The notes under the pieces are model-generated. The model was given only the letters and a program-made list of their open reading frames with translations, had not been told where the DNA came from and made no database searches. Below, piece by piece: positions 1 to 10,799 of a DNA stretch of 64,000 nucleotides. Numbering within the stretch: the first letter of the stretch is position 1; every line of letters starts with the position of its first letter. This stretch comes from Shewanella sp. UCD-KL21 (lineage in GTDB: Bacteria; Pseudomonadota; Gammaproteobacteria; Enterobacterales; Shewanellaceae): assembly GCF_001957135.1 (NCBI RefSeq), contig NZ_MPHK01000005.1, forward strand, positions 62,383-126,382, in the 5' to 3' direction. A program made the position numbers and the translations under genes.

Positions 1-2
1 TT

Positions 3-1436
3 AGCGTGAATTACCCCGATGCGGGTCAGGTGCAATTAAATGCACAATATGATGGCAGTGGCGACGAAGCGGGTTTAGTCATGGTGGGCGCGGACTCGTT
101 TGTCAGCTTTCCTGTCGGCTTATGCGTTAAGCCTGTTGATACCAATGCCAGCTGCGCAGCGGGCGATAGCAGCTGCAATGTGTATAAAAAAGCCGGTGAG
201 GAGTTTGATTTAACGGTTCAAGGCATGGCTTGGCAGTCTGATAATGATATCGATTTTTGTGACAACTTAACTACGCCTAACTATATCCATAGTGGGATGA
301 CTTTGGCCAGTGAGTTGGTGTCGCCAATACCTGGTGAGCAAGGCAGCCTTAGCCTTAGTGATTACAACCATCTTGCAGCAACCAATAATGTTAATAGCAT
401 TACTCAGTCTATCAGCGAAGTAGGCGTATTTGAGTTTACGGTTAAGTCGCCATCCACTTATGAAGGTTCAAGTTTTTACGATATCCCACTGGCAAGCTCG
501 GGCAATATAGGCCGCTTTGTGCCTGATAGATTTACCATTAGTGGCGTGAGTGTGCTGCCAGCCTGTGGCGCATTTAGTTATATGGATCAGCCATTCCCAC
601 TGGCAATGAATATCAGTGCCTTTAATATTGGCAATGAAGTGACTAAAAACTATCAAGGCAACTTCTCAAAAGCCACCGCGCTATTGGTGGGAGAGGATAG
701 TGATGATGGCGACGACAAACGTAATCGTTTAACTGCTTTGCCAATATCGGCAAGCTCATGGTTGCAAGGTGTGGCAACGGTTGATAGCAGTTATATGGCA
801 AGCTTAAGCCGATTGGCAGCGCCTAATCAAGACGGGCCTTTTGACAGCTTTGATATCGGGGTTATTGTCGATGACAACGATGGTAATCTTGCCTTTGTGG
901 CCGACCCAGATATGAACGCGGCCACCTCGGGCACTTGTGGCAGTAATTGTGATGCTAAATTACTTTCTACCCAGCGTTTTCGCCATGGTCGAGTGGTGAT
1001 GGATAACACCTACGGCGCTGAAAATGACACCCTAAAAATGCCAATTCGCGCTGAATATTGGAATGGTAGTGACTGGGTAACTAATATCGAAGATAGCTGC
1101 AGTGTGGTTACGCCAGCACTGAGTCGTCAAACCGATGATGCAGCATTGGGGTATCAATTTGAGCCAGCTTTAACGTCTGGGCAAGCGATTGAGCGAACGG
1201 GTCAATCAAGCCGTTTTGCTAATGGTGAGTTTACCTTGTTATGGAATGCACTTATCACAGGCCCTAATGATTATAGAGGCCAAGTTAGCGCGCCTTTAAC
1301 TGTGCCAGATTGGCTACAGTGGTATTGGGATTGGGACGCTTTATCTTCCACTACGCTTTACGATCCAAGAGCCAGTGCTTTTTTTGGTCGTTATCGCGGT
1401 CATGATCGGATTATCTATTGGCGTGAAGTCCGTTAG
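3..1436 (+). CDS. mshQ: MSHA biogenesis protein MshQ-like, C-terminal part (5' end outside window)
   Basis: The reading frame is open to the left edge, so only the C-terminal ~477 residues are present; the GTG at 6 is probably an internal valine. The product looks like the DUF6701 region of MshQ, the large secreted protein at the end of MSHA pilus operons. I rely on the cysteine-containing beta-rich composition, phrases such as GRFVPDRFTISGVSV (around residue 170) and the ending FFGRYRGHDRIIYWREVR, which are typical of that family. Its position directly before mreB is the usual end of the msh locus in Shewanella and Vibrio. In the family the protein is thought to be exported and linked to the pilus; its exact role is not settled. 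No transmembrane segment is visible in this part. Confidence 0.8.
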   Translation, partial: SVNYPDAGQVQLNAQYDGSGDEAGLVMVGADSFVSFPVGLCVKPVDTNASCAAGDSSCNVYKKAGEEFDLTVQGMAWQSDNDIDFCDNLTTPNYIHSGMTLASELVSPIPGEQGSLSLSDYNHLAATNNVNSITQSISEVGVFEFTVKSPSTYEGSSFYDIPLASSGNIGRFVPDRFTISGVSVLPACGAFSYMDQPFPLAMNISAFNIGNEVTKNYQGNFSKATALLVGEDSDDGDDKRNRLTALPISASSWLQGVATVDSSYMASLSRLAAPNQDGPFDSFDIGVIVDDNDGNLAFVADPDMNAATSGTCGSNCDAKLLSTQRFRHGRVVMDNTYGAENDTLKMPIRAEYWNGSDWVTNIEDSCSVVTPALSRQTDDAALGYQFEPALTSGQAIERTGQSSRFANGEFTLLWNALITGPNDYRGQVSAPLTVPDWLQWYWDWDALSSTTLYDPRASAFFGRYRGHDRIIYWREVR

Positions 1437-2795
<1,359 letters not shown>

Positions 2796-2808
2796 AGAGC
2801 GAACCAAT

Positions 2809-2850
2809 GGCGGTGTATATTTTGACTTCTATAGCTAAAATGTCACCGCC
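2809..2850 (+). promoter_or_regulatory. Hairpin between mreB and mreC
   Basis: GGCGGTG (2809-2815) can pair with CACCGCC (2844-2850) around a 28-base AU-rich loop. There is no T-run after it, so it is not a classic terminator; an RNA-processing or 3'-stabilising hairpin is more likely. It ends 8 bases before the mreC ATG, where no good Shine-Dalgarno sequence is visible. Confidence 0.4.
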
Positions 2851-2858
2851 TGATAATT

Positions 2859-3761
2859 ATGAAACCAATTTTTGTTCGTGGTATATCGCAACAATTTAGA
2901 TTAACACTGGCAATTATCTTGTCGGTGGTATTGCTTATCGCTAATGATCGCCTCGATCCTATCCGTCAGTCCATTTCCTCTGTTTTAAGCCCGCTTCAAT
3001 ATTTAGCTAATGTCCCCGGTGTGTTGCTGGATTGGTCAGCTGACTCTATTGCTACCCGCAATATGTTGGCGATACAAAACAAAGAGTTAATGCGCCAACA
3101 ATTACTGATGTCTGAGCGTTTACAACGTTTTGAACACCTGCGACAAGAAAATGAGCGTCTTAGAGCCTTACTTGGCTCACCGGTGCACATGGACTCGCGT
3201 AAAGTGGTTGCAGAAGTGATGGAAGTGGCAAGCGATCCTTTCAGGCATTATGTGGTACTTAACCACGGCGCTCGCACAGGGGTGTTTGTCGGCCAGTCGG
3301 TTGTCGATGCCAAAGGCGTTGTCGGCCAAGTGGTTGAAGTGAGTGAGCTTACCAGTCGAGTATTATTACTAACCGATACCAGCCATGGTATTCCGGTGCG
3401 AATTACCCGTAATGACGTGCGCGCCATTGCTCAAGGCACCGGTGATATTGATGAAATCGAATTACGCCATGTGGCCAAAAGTACCGACGTTAAAGTGGGT
3501 GACTTACTGGTGACATCGGGTCTGGGTAAGCGTTTTCCTGAAGGTTACCCAGTGGCACGTGTGATGAACATTTCACGTGATGCGGGCCAAAGTTACTCGG
3601 TTATTTCTGCGCAGCCATTAGCGGCTTTAGATCGCATCCGTTATGTATTATTGATTTGGCCTGATGAAGACCTTGAGTCTCCCAAGCCAACATTAGTTTC
3701 CGATATTCCTCCCCTTGAGGCCGATGCTGAATTAGAGACCGAAACTGAGGTGAGCCAATGA
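2859..3761 (+). CDS. mreC: Rod shape-determining protein MreC
   Basis: This 300-residue bitopic protein has a short cytoplasmic N-terminus, one transmembrane helix at about residues 14-30, a coiled coil around residues 65-105 (rich in Q, E, L and R) and the periplasmic beta-barrel MreC domain containing VVGQVVEVS and VLLLTDTSHGIPVRI. MreC links MreB filaments to PBP2/RodA and activates the elongasome. The last ~25 residues are acidic and low-complexity (multiple E, T, V), which is variable in the family. The stop overlaps the mreD start by four bases (ATGA), implying translational coupling. The start has no strong ribosome-binding site and follows a hairpin. Confidence 0.96.
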   Translation: MKPIFVRGISQQFRLTLAIILSVVLLIANDRLDPIRQSISSVLSPLQYLANVPGVLLDWSADSIATRNMLAIQNKELMRQQLLMSERLQRFEHLRQENERLRALLGSPVHMDSRKVVAEVMEVASDPFRHYVVLNHGARTGVFVGQSVVDAKGVVGQVVEVSELTSRVLLLTDTSHGIPVRITRNDVRAIAQGTGDIDEIELRHVAKSTDVKVGDLLVTSGLGKRFPEGYPVARVMNISRDAGQSYSVISAQPLAALDRIRYVLLIWPDEDLESPKPTLVSDIPPLEADAELETETEVSQ

Positions 3762-4246
3762 GTGCGCATATTGCCAATGGCCGCATGGTGGTGTTGATCA
3801 CCATCTTTGTCAGCATGATGTTTCAAATCATGCCGCTGCCACCCATTGTTGAAGCGTGGCGACCCGATTGGTTGTTAATGGTGATGATTTATTGGGCGAT
3901 GGCATTGCCTCATCGTTATAGTGTGCTTACTGCGTGGGTACTTGGGGTGCTGCTGGATGTCATGCTTGGCGCGACCTTAGGCGTGCGCTCGTTAGCGTTT
4001 TCGATTGTCATTTATCTTATTGTGATCCAATCCCAAAGGTTACGTAACTTTACCCGTTGGCAGCAGTCTATATTAGTGGCGCTGTTTGTGTGTTTATATC
4101 ACTTTATTATTTATTGGGTTGAATTTGTGGTTAACGGGGTTGGCTTTGATTGGTCAATGTTCTTACCTGCGATCTCCAGTATTTTTATGTGGTGGTGGTT
4201 TTTTTGGGTGTTACGCAACATTCGTCGACGTTATAAGGTTCGCTAA
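3758..4246 (+). CDS. mreD: Rod shape-determining protein MreD
   Basis: This 162-residue hydrophobic protein has about five to six predicted membrane helices, which fits MreD length and topology. It overlaps mreC by four bases and ends two bases before maf, so mreC-mreD-maf are likely coupled. Recognisable features are the [20 protein letters not shown] segment near residue 40 and the charged C-terminal end [10 protein letters not shown]. MreD is an inner-membrane partner of MreC in the elongasome. Function rests on family and operon position; the sequence itself is poorly conserved, as is normal for MreD. Confidence 0.93.
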   Translation: MSAHIANGRMVVLITIFVSMMFQIMPLPPIVEAWRPDWLLMVMIYWAMALPHRYSVLTAWVLGVLLDVMLGATLGVRSLAFSIVIYLIVIQSQRLRNFTRWQQSILVALFVCLYHFIIYWVEFVVNGVGFDWSMFLPAISSIFMWWWFFWVLRNIRRRYKVR

Positions 4247-4248
4247 GT

Positions 4249-4836
4249 ATGAGTTGGGTTCTTGCTTCAACATCACCACGCCGTAAAGAGTTACTGGCCC
4301 AAGCTGGGTTTTCAGATACTGGCTTTTCTTTTGTGCAGGTGGCACCTGATATTGATGAATCGCATATTGCTGGCGAGTCAGCCGCCGATTTCGTGCTGCG
4401 ATTAGCTAAAGAAAAAGCCGCTGCAGGCTTAGCTTTATGTACTGAAATCGACGATGCCAAAGTATTGGGCTCAGATACCATTGTCGTGCTAGGTGAGCAG
4501 ATTTTAGGTAAGCCAGTAGACAGACAAGATGCTCAGGCTATTTTAGCGTCATTGTCTGGGCAAACCCATCAAGTGATGACCGCCGTTGCTGTGACTAATG
4601 GCACCACAACCCTAACAAGGCTTTGCCAAACGGCGGTGACCTTTTGTGAGCTATCAGCCGAGACGATTGATGCCTATATTGATACCCAAGAGCCAATGGA
4701 TAAAGCCGGAGCTTATGGTATTCAAGGATTAGGTGGCTGCTTTGTACAGGCAATTACAGGCAGTTATTCAGCCGTGGTCGGGTTACCGTTAGTAGAGACT
4801 CGCGAGCTACTAACTGAAATGAATCTGATTAAATAA
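4249..4836 (+). CDS. maf: Maf-like nucleotide pyrophosphatase (dTTP/UTP type, YhdE)
   Basis: This 195-residue cytosolic protein carries the Maf signature [16 protein letters not shown] at residues 4-19, the SDTIVV acidic motif near residue 75, and the AYGIQGLGG segment near residue 160. Maf proteins hydrolyse non-canonical or excess nucleoside triphosphates to the monophosphate; the mreD-linked YhdE branch prefers dTTP and UTP. The gene begins two bases after mreD, so it belongs to the mre operon. The subclass assignment comes from the neighbourhood (mre-maf-rng order) and is an inference. Confidence 0.94.
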   Translation: MSWVLASTSPRRKELLAQAGFSDTGFSFVQVAPDIDESHIAGESAADFVLRLAKEKAAAGLALCTEIDDAKVLGSDTIVVLGEQILGKPVDRQDAQAILASLSGQTHQVMTAVAVTNGTTTLTRLCQTAVTFCELSAETIDAYIDTQEPMDKAGAYGIQGLGGCFVQAITGSYSAVVGLPLVETRELLTEMNLIK

Positions 4837-4926
4837 CACTTCTTTAGGTTATCTGTCTTTGACACTGAGCTGCAGACGTTGGCTCGATAACCCATATCGT
4901 ATAACAAGACGTTAAACAGGTGGCTT

Positions 4927-6417
4927 ATGCAAACTAAAGCTCAACGTAAAAAAGGCTCTGAATTACTGATTAACGTGACGCCAACAGAGGCGAGAGTCGC
5001 GCTGGTTGAGCATGGCGTTTTGCAAGAAGTTCACATTGAACGACGCATGAAGCGTGGTTTAGTGGGCAATATTTACAAAGGAAAAATCAGTCGGGTTCTA
5101 CCTGGCATGCAAGCTGCTTTTGTGGATATTGGTCTGGAAAAAGCTGCATTTTTACATGCTTCAGATATTGTTCCCCATACCGAATGTGTTGCCGATGTTG
5201 AAAAAGGCAACTTTGTGGTGCGTGATATTGCCGAGTTAGTCAGGCAAGGTCAGGACATCATAGTACAAGTCGTCAAAGATCCTCTTGGCACTAAAGGTGC
5301 TCGTCTCACCACAGATATCACTTTGCCATCACGCTACTTAGTCTTTATGCCCGGTTCAAGCCATGTAGGCGTTTCTCAGCGTATCGAAGAAGAGACTGAG
5401 CGGGCTCGCTTAAAAGCGATTACCGAACCTTATGTCGATGAAGATGGCGGCTTTATTATTCGCACCGCTGCTGAAGGCGTGGGCGATGATGAACTGGCGC
5501 AAGACGCGGCGTTTTTGCGTCGGGTATGGAAAAAAGTCTGTGAACGTAGAAAGCGTAAAGGCGCGACCTTGTTATATCAAGACTTAGCGCTGCAGGTACG
5601 GATTATTCGTGATTTTGTTGGTGCTGAACTTGATCACATTCAAGTGGATTCTCGGCGCACGTTTGCTGAGCTGCAGGGCTTTGCCCAAGAATTCATGCCT
5701 GAAATTGCAGAAAAACTTGAGCATTACTCAGGGCCAGCCCCGATTTTTGAACTCTATGACGTTGAAAATGAAATTCAGCGCGCATTGGGGCGTAAAGTCG
5801 AATTAAAATCTGGCGGTTATTTAATTATTGATCAAACCGAAGCCATGACCACGGTCGATATAAATACCGGCGCTTTTGTGGGCCATCGTAACTTAGCAGA
5901 GACCATTTTTAATACTAATCTTGAAGCCACTCAAGCGATTGCGAGGCAGCTGCGGTTACGTAATTTAGGTGGCATTATCATTATCGACTTTATTGATATG
6001 CTCAATGATGAACATAAAAAGCGGGTGCTGGACAGCTTAAATAGCGCTTTAGCGTACGACAGAGTTAAAACCAGTGTCAGTGGTTTTTCGGGCTTAGGCT
6101 TAGTGGAAATGACCCGTAAGCGCACCCGTGAAAGTTTAGAGCACGTTGTCTGCGGTGAGTGCCCAGCTTGTCAAGGTACTGGCTCAATGAAAACCGTTGA
6201 AACCGTGTCCTATGAAGTGTTTAGAGAAATCATTCGCTTAAATCGTGCCTATCAAGCCGATGAGTTTTTATTGTATTGCTCGCCAGCGGTTTATAAAAGC
6301 CTAAGCAATGAGGAAGGCCATTTATTAGCTGAGCTTGAAGTGTACATAGGTAAACGTATTCGACTGCAAAATGAAACCTTATATACCCAAAACAAGTATG
6401 ACGTGGTGATGGTGTAG
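4927..6417 (+). CDS. rng: Ribonuclease G
   Basis: This 496-residue protein compares well with E. coli RNase G (489) along its whole length. It has the N-terminal S1-like domain (GNIYKGKISRVLPGMQAAFV, near residue 40), the DNase I-like catalytic region with IIDQTEAMTTVDINTGAFVG, and the zinc-link cysteines at C409/C412 in the CGECPAC motif (C415 follows). RNase G matures the 5' end of 16S rRNA and degrades some mRNAs, such as adhE in E. coli. It lacks the long RNase E scaffold tail, which separates it from rne. The start ATG is preceded by AGGTGG. The stop codon TAG shares its last base with the GTG of yhdP. Confidence 0.97.
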   Translation: MQTKAQRKKGSELLINVTPTEARVALVEHGVLQEVHIERRMKRGLVGNIYKGKISRVLPGMQAAFVDIGLEKAAFLHASDIVPHTECVADVEKGNFVVRDIAELVRQGQDIIVQVVKDPLGTKGARLTTDITLPSRYLVFMPGSSHVGVSQRIEEETERARLKAITEPYVDEDGGFIIRTAAEGVGDDELAQDAAFLRRVWKKVCERRKRKGATLLYQDLALQVRIIRDFVGAELDHIQVDSRRTFAELQGFAQEFMPEIAEKLEHYSGPAPIFELYDVENEIQRALGRKVELKSGGYLIIDQTEAMTTVDINTGAFVGHRNLAETIFNTNLEATQAIARQLRLRNLGGIIIIDFIDMLNDEHKKRVLDSLNSALAYDRVKTSVSGFSGLGLVEMTRKRTRESLEHVVCGECPACQGTGSMKTVETVSYEVFREIIRLNRAYQADEFLLYCSPAVYKSLSNEEGHLLAELEVYIGKRIRLQNETLYTQNKYDVVMV

Positions 6418-9400
6418 TGCCCAAGAGTAAAACCCTATTAGCTTGTAGAATATGCTTTCAATCAGTAGCCGTAGTCTTGGTACTATTCGCGCTAGCGGTC
6501 AGTCTTATCCGCGGTTTACTGCCACATTTACCTGAAGTGCGTTCAGAAATTGTTGATTATTTATATCAGCAATATCAGCTTGAGGTTCAAGTGGGTGAGG
6601 TGTCTGCCGAGTGGCAGGCCTATGGCCCCGCTTTAACCGTCAGTAATATCGTGATCCCGCCGCAACAAGCTTTGCCTGTGACAGCGATTGCCAGCAAAGT
6701 ACATTTAAAACTGGATTTTTGGCAAAGCCTGCTTAGTCTTAGCCCGCAAATTGAAACGGTCAAGTTTGATGGCATTCATGTGGCATTGAACATGGATGCC
6801 CTTGCAAGCGCTGAGGCCACAGCAACTACTGCCACGGATCTTGATTGGCTCTACGCGCTATTGTTAGAGCAACTAGAGACCTTTTCAATCAGTGATGGCA
6901 CCTTACAATTACTCAGTAACAGCCATGATTATCGGCCGATATTTATTAGTAATTTAACTTGGCATAATATGGCGGGCATGCACAAAGCGAAAGGTTTTGT
7001 GCATCTAGATGAACAAGCATCAGCAAAAGAATTACTGGCGTTAAGAGTTGATTTAGAAGGCAGTGGTTATCAACCCGATAATCTTAAGGGCCAAGTGTAT
7101 ATCTCGGCTGAGTCGTTGGACTTAGGGGAATGGGCATCAAGACAGCATGATAAAGAGTTAAAGCTTGATAGCATTGAATTTGAAGGCATTGTAAATTTAA
7201 AAGCTTGGCTCGGGTTTGAGCATCGCACCATTAATACCGGTTTATTAGTCTTTGAGCCAAGTTGGCTACAATGGCATGGGGCCACTGAATCGCAGAAGTT
7301 TGAAATTGGTGGCGGCGCGTTAACCTGGCAACCCAATGATAATGGCTGGCAGATTAATAGCTATGACCTTGATTTAAAATCTAATCAGCAAGCTTGGCCT
7401 GAGTTACAGCTGTCTTTAAAAACTAACTACAGTGACTTGTCGGTGAGCGTTAATCAAATCGCCCCAGAAATGCTGACACCATTATTGCCGTTAATCCCGT
7501 CTATGGGCCTTAAAGGGGTTGAGCAATGGAGTAAATTGCAACCTCAGGGCAGTATTGGGCCGCTGCAATTACTCAAAGTTGCCGATAAACCGTTATTGTT
7601 TAAAACTGATATTAAACAGCTGCAATGGCAAGCTGCGGGAAATATTCCCGGCAGTAAGCCCATTGATGGCAGTCTTTCTTGGGCTAACGATCTATTAAGT
7701 GCCGAGTTTCCTGCGCAGCAATATCAGCTAGATTTCCAAGATGGTTTTGAAGCGCCGCTAACATTATCGGCTGATGCTTTTAAAGCGCAGTATAGTTTAG
7801 CTAAATCACGGCTGAGCTTAGCCAATATTCATTTTTATAATGATGATATTGATCTCGCCGCGTCAATGCAGCTGGATATGGCTGCGCAAGCGCACTTGGC
7901 GTTAAATGCCAATGTGGCTATCAGCAATGCAGCCAATGCCGGGCGTTATTTCCCCCTTAAAACCATGAGTGATAGTTTAGTCGACTACCTTAATCAAGCG
8001 ATCCTCAAAGGTCATATTCCTGATGCGCAGGTTGTGTGGCATGGAGATCTTAGCGGTTTTCCTTATCAAGACAGCTCAGGTATTTTTCAAGCCGGATTTA
8101 ACCTAAATGACGGCGCATTTGAGTTTCAGCCTGATTGGCCGAAAGTTGATGATTTGAGCTTATATGCTTTATTTGAAAATGCCGCCATGGATATCATGAT
8201 TAATAAGGGCAAATTATTAGACGTAAATGCTGCTGGCGCCCATGTTTATATTCCTTTTATGGGTAAAGATACCACCTTAAAAATTGAAGCTGAAATCGCG
8301 GCAACAGCAGCGGCTGCCAAAACGCTTATTGATAACTCGCCTTTGCAATCATCTGTGGGGACAACCTTGGATGTGGTACAAATTTCAGGGGATATTATCA
8401 GTGATTTAGATTTGACCATTCCGCTGTATGAGGGCGGCGTTGCTGACAATAAAGGCTTAATTCATTTTAACGATAATCAGGTGTTTATCGCCTCGCCAGG
8501 GCTTAATCTAGAAAAAGTGAATGGCACTGTGGCATTTATTAATGCCGAAGTTAACGGCAAACAAATCAACGCAGATTTATTTGAGCAGCCACTGACATTT
8601 GATTTTGGCACCAACAAAACCTCAGCTGATGATTTAGCTTTAAGCGTTGGTTTAAAAGGATTGTGGGATTTAGACAATCTACCTGATTATATTGATAACC
8701 CTTTATCTGACTATTATTCCGGTCAACTGGATTGGGATGGCGGGGTCACTATGATATTTGATCCCACAGGTTACAGCCTGCAAGTACAGCTTAACTCAGA
8801 CTTAGTTGGCGCTGAATTATCCTTACCTGCGCCGTTTACAAAAGCTGCCGCTACGCCTACCCGGTTAAGTGCTGAGCTTATTGGCGATAATAAACAGGCC
8901 TCATTGGGGCTTAAATTAGCGAAACAAGCTGAGTTTTGGGGCGGCTTTAATCAACAAAGTGGTGATAATTTAGCCCATTATGATCTGATCTTGGGGCGTC
9001 AGTTTAAGTTAGGCGACAAGCTTGCCAAAGACCAAGGTCATATCATTATTGATTTACCTGATGCGGTGCTCACCCAGTGGCTGCCGATCATCAGTCAATT
9101 TACCGATAAGGCAACCTCAAGTATTGATCTTCCAGATACCACGGCTGCGGCACTGGTAAATACTGAAGAGGAAATGGCCAGTATTTTTGCCAATAAGCCT
9201 GCAGCTGACTCTGCCGTGGTTGATACTGTGACAGCCCATGCAGCGCAAACCTCTGCGCCCACTGAAAACCAGCCTAGCACCACAGAAGCGAGCCTAACGC
9301 CGCCAAAAGCTAGCTTTTTCCCACCGTTAACGTTAATTGATGCCAAGGTGGGTAAGTTAGATATTTTAGCCCAAGACTTTAATCAACTGAGTTTTAGCGC

Positions 9401-10799
9401 CAAGCCGTTAGAGCATGTATGGCGTTTTGATGTTTTGTCACAAGAATTTGACGGACGAATTGATTTTTATTCCAGTTGGCGTGAACAAGGCTTAAAAATT
9501 GTAGCCAGTAAATTGCATTTAGCGCCGACGGTTAAACCTGCAGAAGAAGCGGTATATAGCCTTAATAGCATGCTTGATAACTTGCCGCCACTAGCTGTGG
9601 ATGTTGATGATTTTGGCATCTACGATAGGCGTTTGGGTCATTTAGTGCTGCAAGGGATCCCTTATGAAGACGGTTATCGCTTTCAAACATTGACCCTCAC
9701 CCGGCCCATTGTTAGCTTGCAAGCTACTGGCGATTGGACTTTTGAAGACGGCAAAAACCTGACTAAGTTTGACGTTAAATTAACAGCCAGTAAATTTGAT
9801 GCATTGTCAGAAGCCCTCGGCATTAATCCTGGATTAAAAGACGCGCCACTGGATATGGTTGGCGAGTTTTCTTGGCAGGGGCCACCTTATGGGTTCTCAT
9901 TAGACACCCTAAACGGTAAATTACGTTTTGATATGGGCAAAGGCTACTTATCTGAAATCAGTGACAAAGGTGCGCGGATATTCTCGCTATTTAGCTTAGA
10001 TTCTATTGTACGTAAATTGTCTTTAGATTTTTCAGATGTCTTTGGTAAAGGGTTGCACTTTGACTCGTTCGGCGGCTCGCTTAATATTGATAATGGTGTG
10101 GTTAAAACCACCGACACCGAAATGGATGCTATTGCCGGTAATATGAAAGTACGTGGTTATACCGATTTAACCACCCAAAGTTTAAATTATGATATTCGCT
10201 TTATTCCGCAATTGGCATCAAGTGTGCCGACAGTGGTATTGCTTAGTACCAGCGCATGGACCTTAGGTCTAGGGGCCTTTGCATTGACCAAGGTGTTAGA
10301 GCCTGTGATTGAGATTATTTCTGAAATTCGTTTCCGTCTTGGAGGCACTATGAGTGATCCACAATTGGAAGAGTTAGAGCGAAAAAGTAAAGAAATAGAA
10401 ATTCCAGAATCAATTTTGCCAAGAAAGCCTACAACCCAAGTCAGCCCTGATAAACTCGATTCTGATATGGTTAGCTCGGAAAACGTTAGCCCTGAAGCGG
10501 TGAGTGCAGAAGTAAATCACTCTGAAAATCAGCCGAATGCAACTGATGTTAATAAAGCAGATGTTAATGAAGGACATGTTAATGACGCTGGTGTTAATGA
10601 CGCTGGTGTTAATGAAGCAGATGCCACTGACAAAGACCTAAAAGCAGATGAAGCTGCCACAGAGGCTGCAGCCAATATCGTGTCCTTTAGCCACTATCAT
10701 CGACAATGCCAAGGAGGCGCCAATGCAAGTCAGCTTATTGCAATGTCAAAGCAGCAGAGATGTCAAAGCCAATCTGGCCTTTATCGACTCGCAGCTTAG
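6417..10799 (+). CDS. yhdP: YhdP family AsmA-like envelope protein (TIGR02099 / DUF3971)
   Basis: This very large 1460-residue protein has one N-terminal transmembrane helix (about residues 14-33) and a long periplasmic beta-groove region, ending with the AsmA-type segment FDMGKGYLSEISDKGARIFS. In E. coli YhdP (about 1266 residues) acts with TamB and YdbH in phospholipid transport to the outer membrane. Start: GTG overlapping the rng stop by one base. Two oddities: a low-complexity insertion rich in T/A/E/P near residues 920-965, and an unusual tail after the conserved end, containing five 15-bp tandem units at 10548-10622. The last 77 bases lie inside the next gene in another frame. The tail is probably non-conserved and dispensable; a recent 3' frameshift cannot be excluded. 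Confidence 0.93.
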   Translation: MPKSKTLLACRICFQSVAVVLVLFALAVSLIRGLLPHLPEVRSEIVDYLYQQYQLEVQVGEVSAEWQAYGPALTVSNIVIPPQQALPVTAIASKVHLKLDFWQSLLSLSPQIETVKFDGIHVALNMDALASAEATATTATDLDWLYALLLEQLETFSISDGTLQLLSNSHDYRPIFISNLTWHNMAGMHKAKGFVHLDEQASAKELLALRVDLEGSGYQPDNLKGQVYISAESLDLGEWASRQHDKELKLDSIEFEGIVNLKAWLGFEHRTINTGLLVFEPSWLQWHGATESQKFEIGGGALTWQPNDNGWQINSYDLDLKSNQQAWPELQLSLKTNYSDLSVSVNQIAPEMLTPLLPLIPSMGLKGVEQWSKLQPQGSIGPLQLLKVADKPLLFKTDIKQLQWQAAGNIPGSKPIDGSLSWANDLLSAEFPAQQYQLDFQDGFEAPLTLSADAFKAQYSLAKSRLSLANIHFYNDDIDLAASMQLDMAAQAHLALNANVAISNAANAGRYFPLKTMSDSLVDYLNQAILKGHIPDAQVVWHGDLSGFPYQDSSGIFQAGFNLNDGAFEFQPDWPKVDDLSLYALFENAAMDIMINKGKLLDVNAAGAHVYIPFMGKDTTLKIEAEIAATAAAAKTLIDNSPLQSSVGTTLDVVQISGDIISDLDLTIPLYEGGVADNKGLIHFNDNQVFIASPGLNLEKVNGTVAFINAEVNGKQINADLFEQPLTFDFGTNKTSADDLALSVGLKGLWDLDNLPDYIDNPLSDYYSGQLDWDGGVTMIFDPTGYSLQVQLNSDLVGAELSLPAPFTKAAATPTRLSAELIGDNKQASLGLKLAKQAEFWGGFNQQSGDNLAHYDLILGRQFKLGDKLAKDQGHIIIDLPDAVLTQWLPIISQFTDKATSSIDLPDTTAAALVNTEEEMASIFANKPAADSAVVDTVTAHAAQTSAPTENQPSTTEASLTPPKASFFPPLTLIDAKVGKLDILAQDFNQLSFSAKPLEHVWRFDVLSQEFDGRIDFYSSWREQGLKIVASKLHLAPTVKPAEEAVYSLNSMLDNLPPLAVDVDDFGIYDRRLGHLVLQGIPYEDGYRFQTLTLTRPIVSLQATGDWTFEDGKNLTKFDVKLTASKFDALSEALGINPGLKDAPLDMVGEFSWQGPPYGFSLDTLNGKLRFDMGKGYLSEISDKGARIFSLFSLDSIVRKLSLDFSDVFGKGLHFDSFGGSLNIDNGVVKTTDTEMDAIAGNMKVRGYTDLTTQSLNYDIRFIPQLASSVPTVVLLSTSAWTLGLGAFALTKVLEPVIEIISEIRFRLGGTMSDPQLEELERKSKEIEIPESILPRKPTTQVSPDKLDSDMVSSENVSPEAVSAEVNHSENQPNATDVNKADVNEGHVNDAGVNDAGVNEADATDKDLKADEAATEAAANIVSFSHYHRQCQGGANASQLIAMSKQQRCQSQSGLYRLAA
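10548..10622 (+). repeat. Five 15-bp tandem repeats in the yhdP tail
   Basis: Five in-frame units begin GTTAAT at 10548, 10563, 10578, 10593 and 10608, encoding VNKAD, VNEGH, VNDAG, VNDAG and VNEAD. Units three and four are identical. Unit length is a multiple of three, so copy-number change would keep the frame. Confidence 0.9.

Noticed and set aside
10648..10722. Longer start of the nitrilase gene
   Set aside because: Adds an unconserved segment; the strong AAGGAGG fixes the start at 10723.
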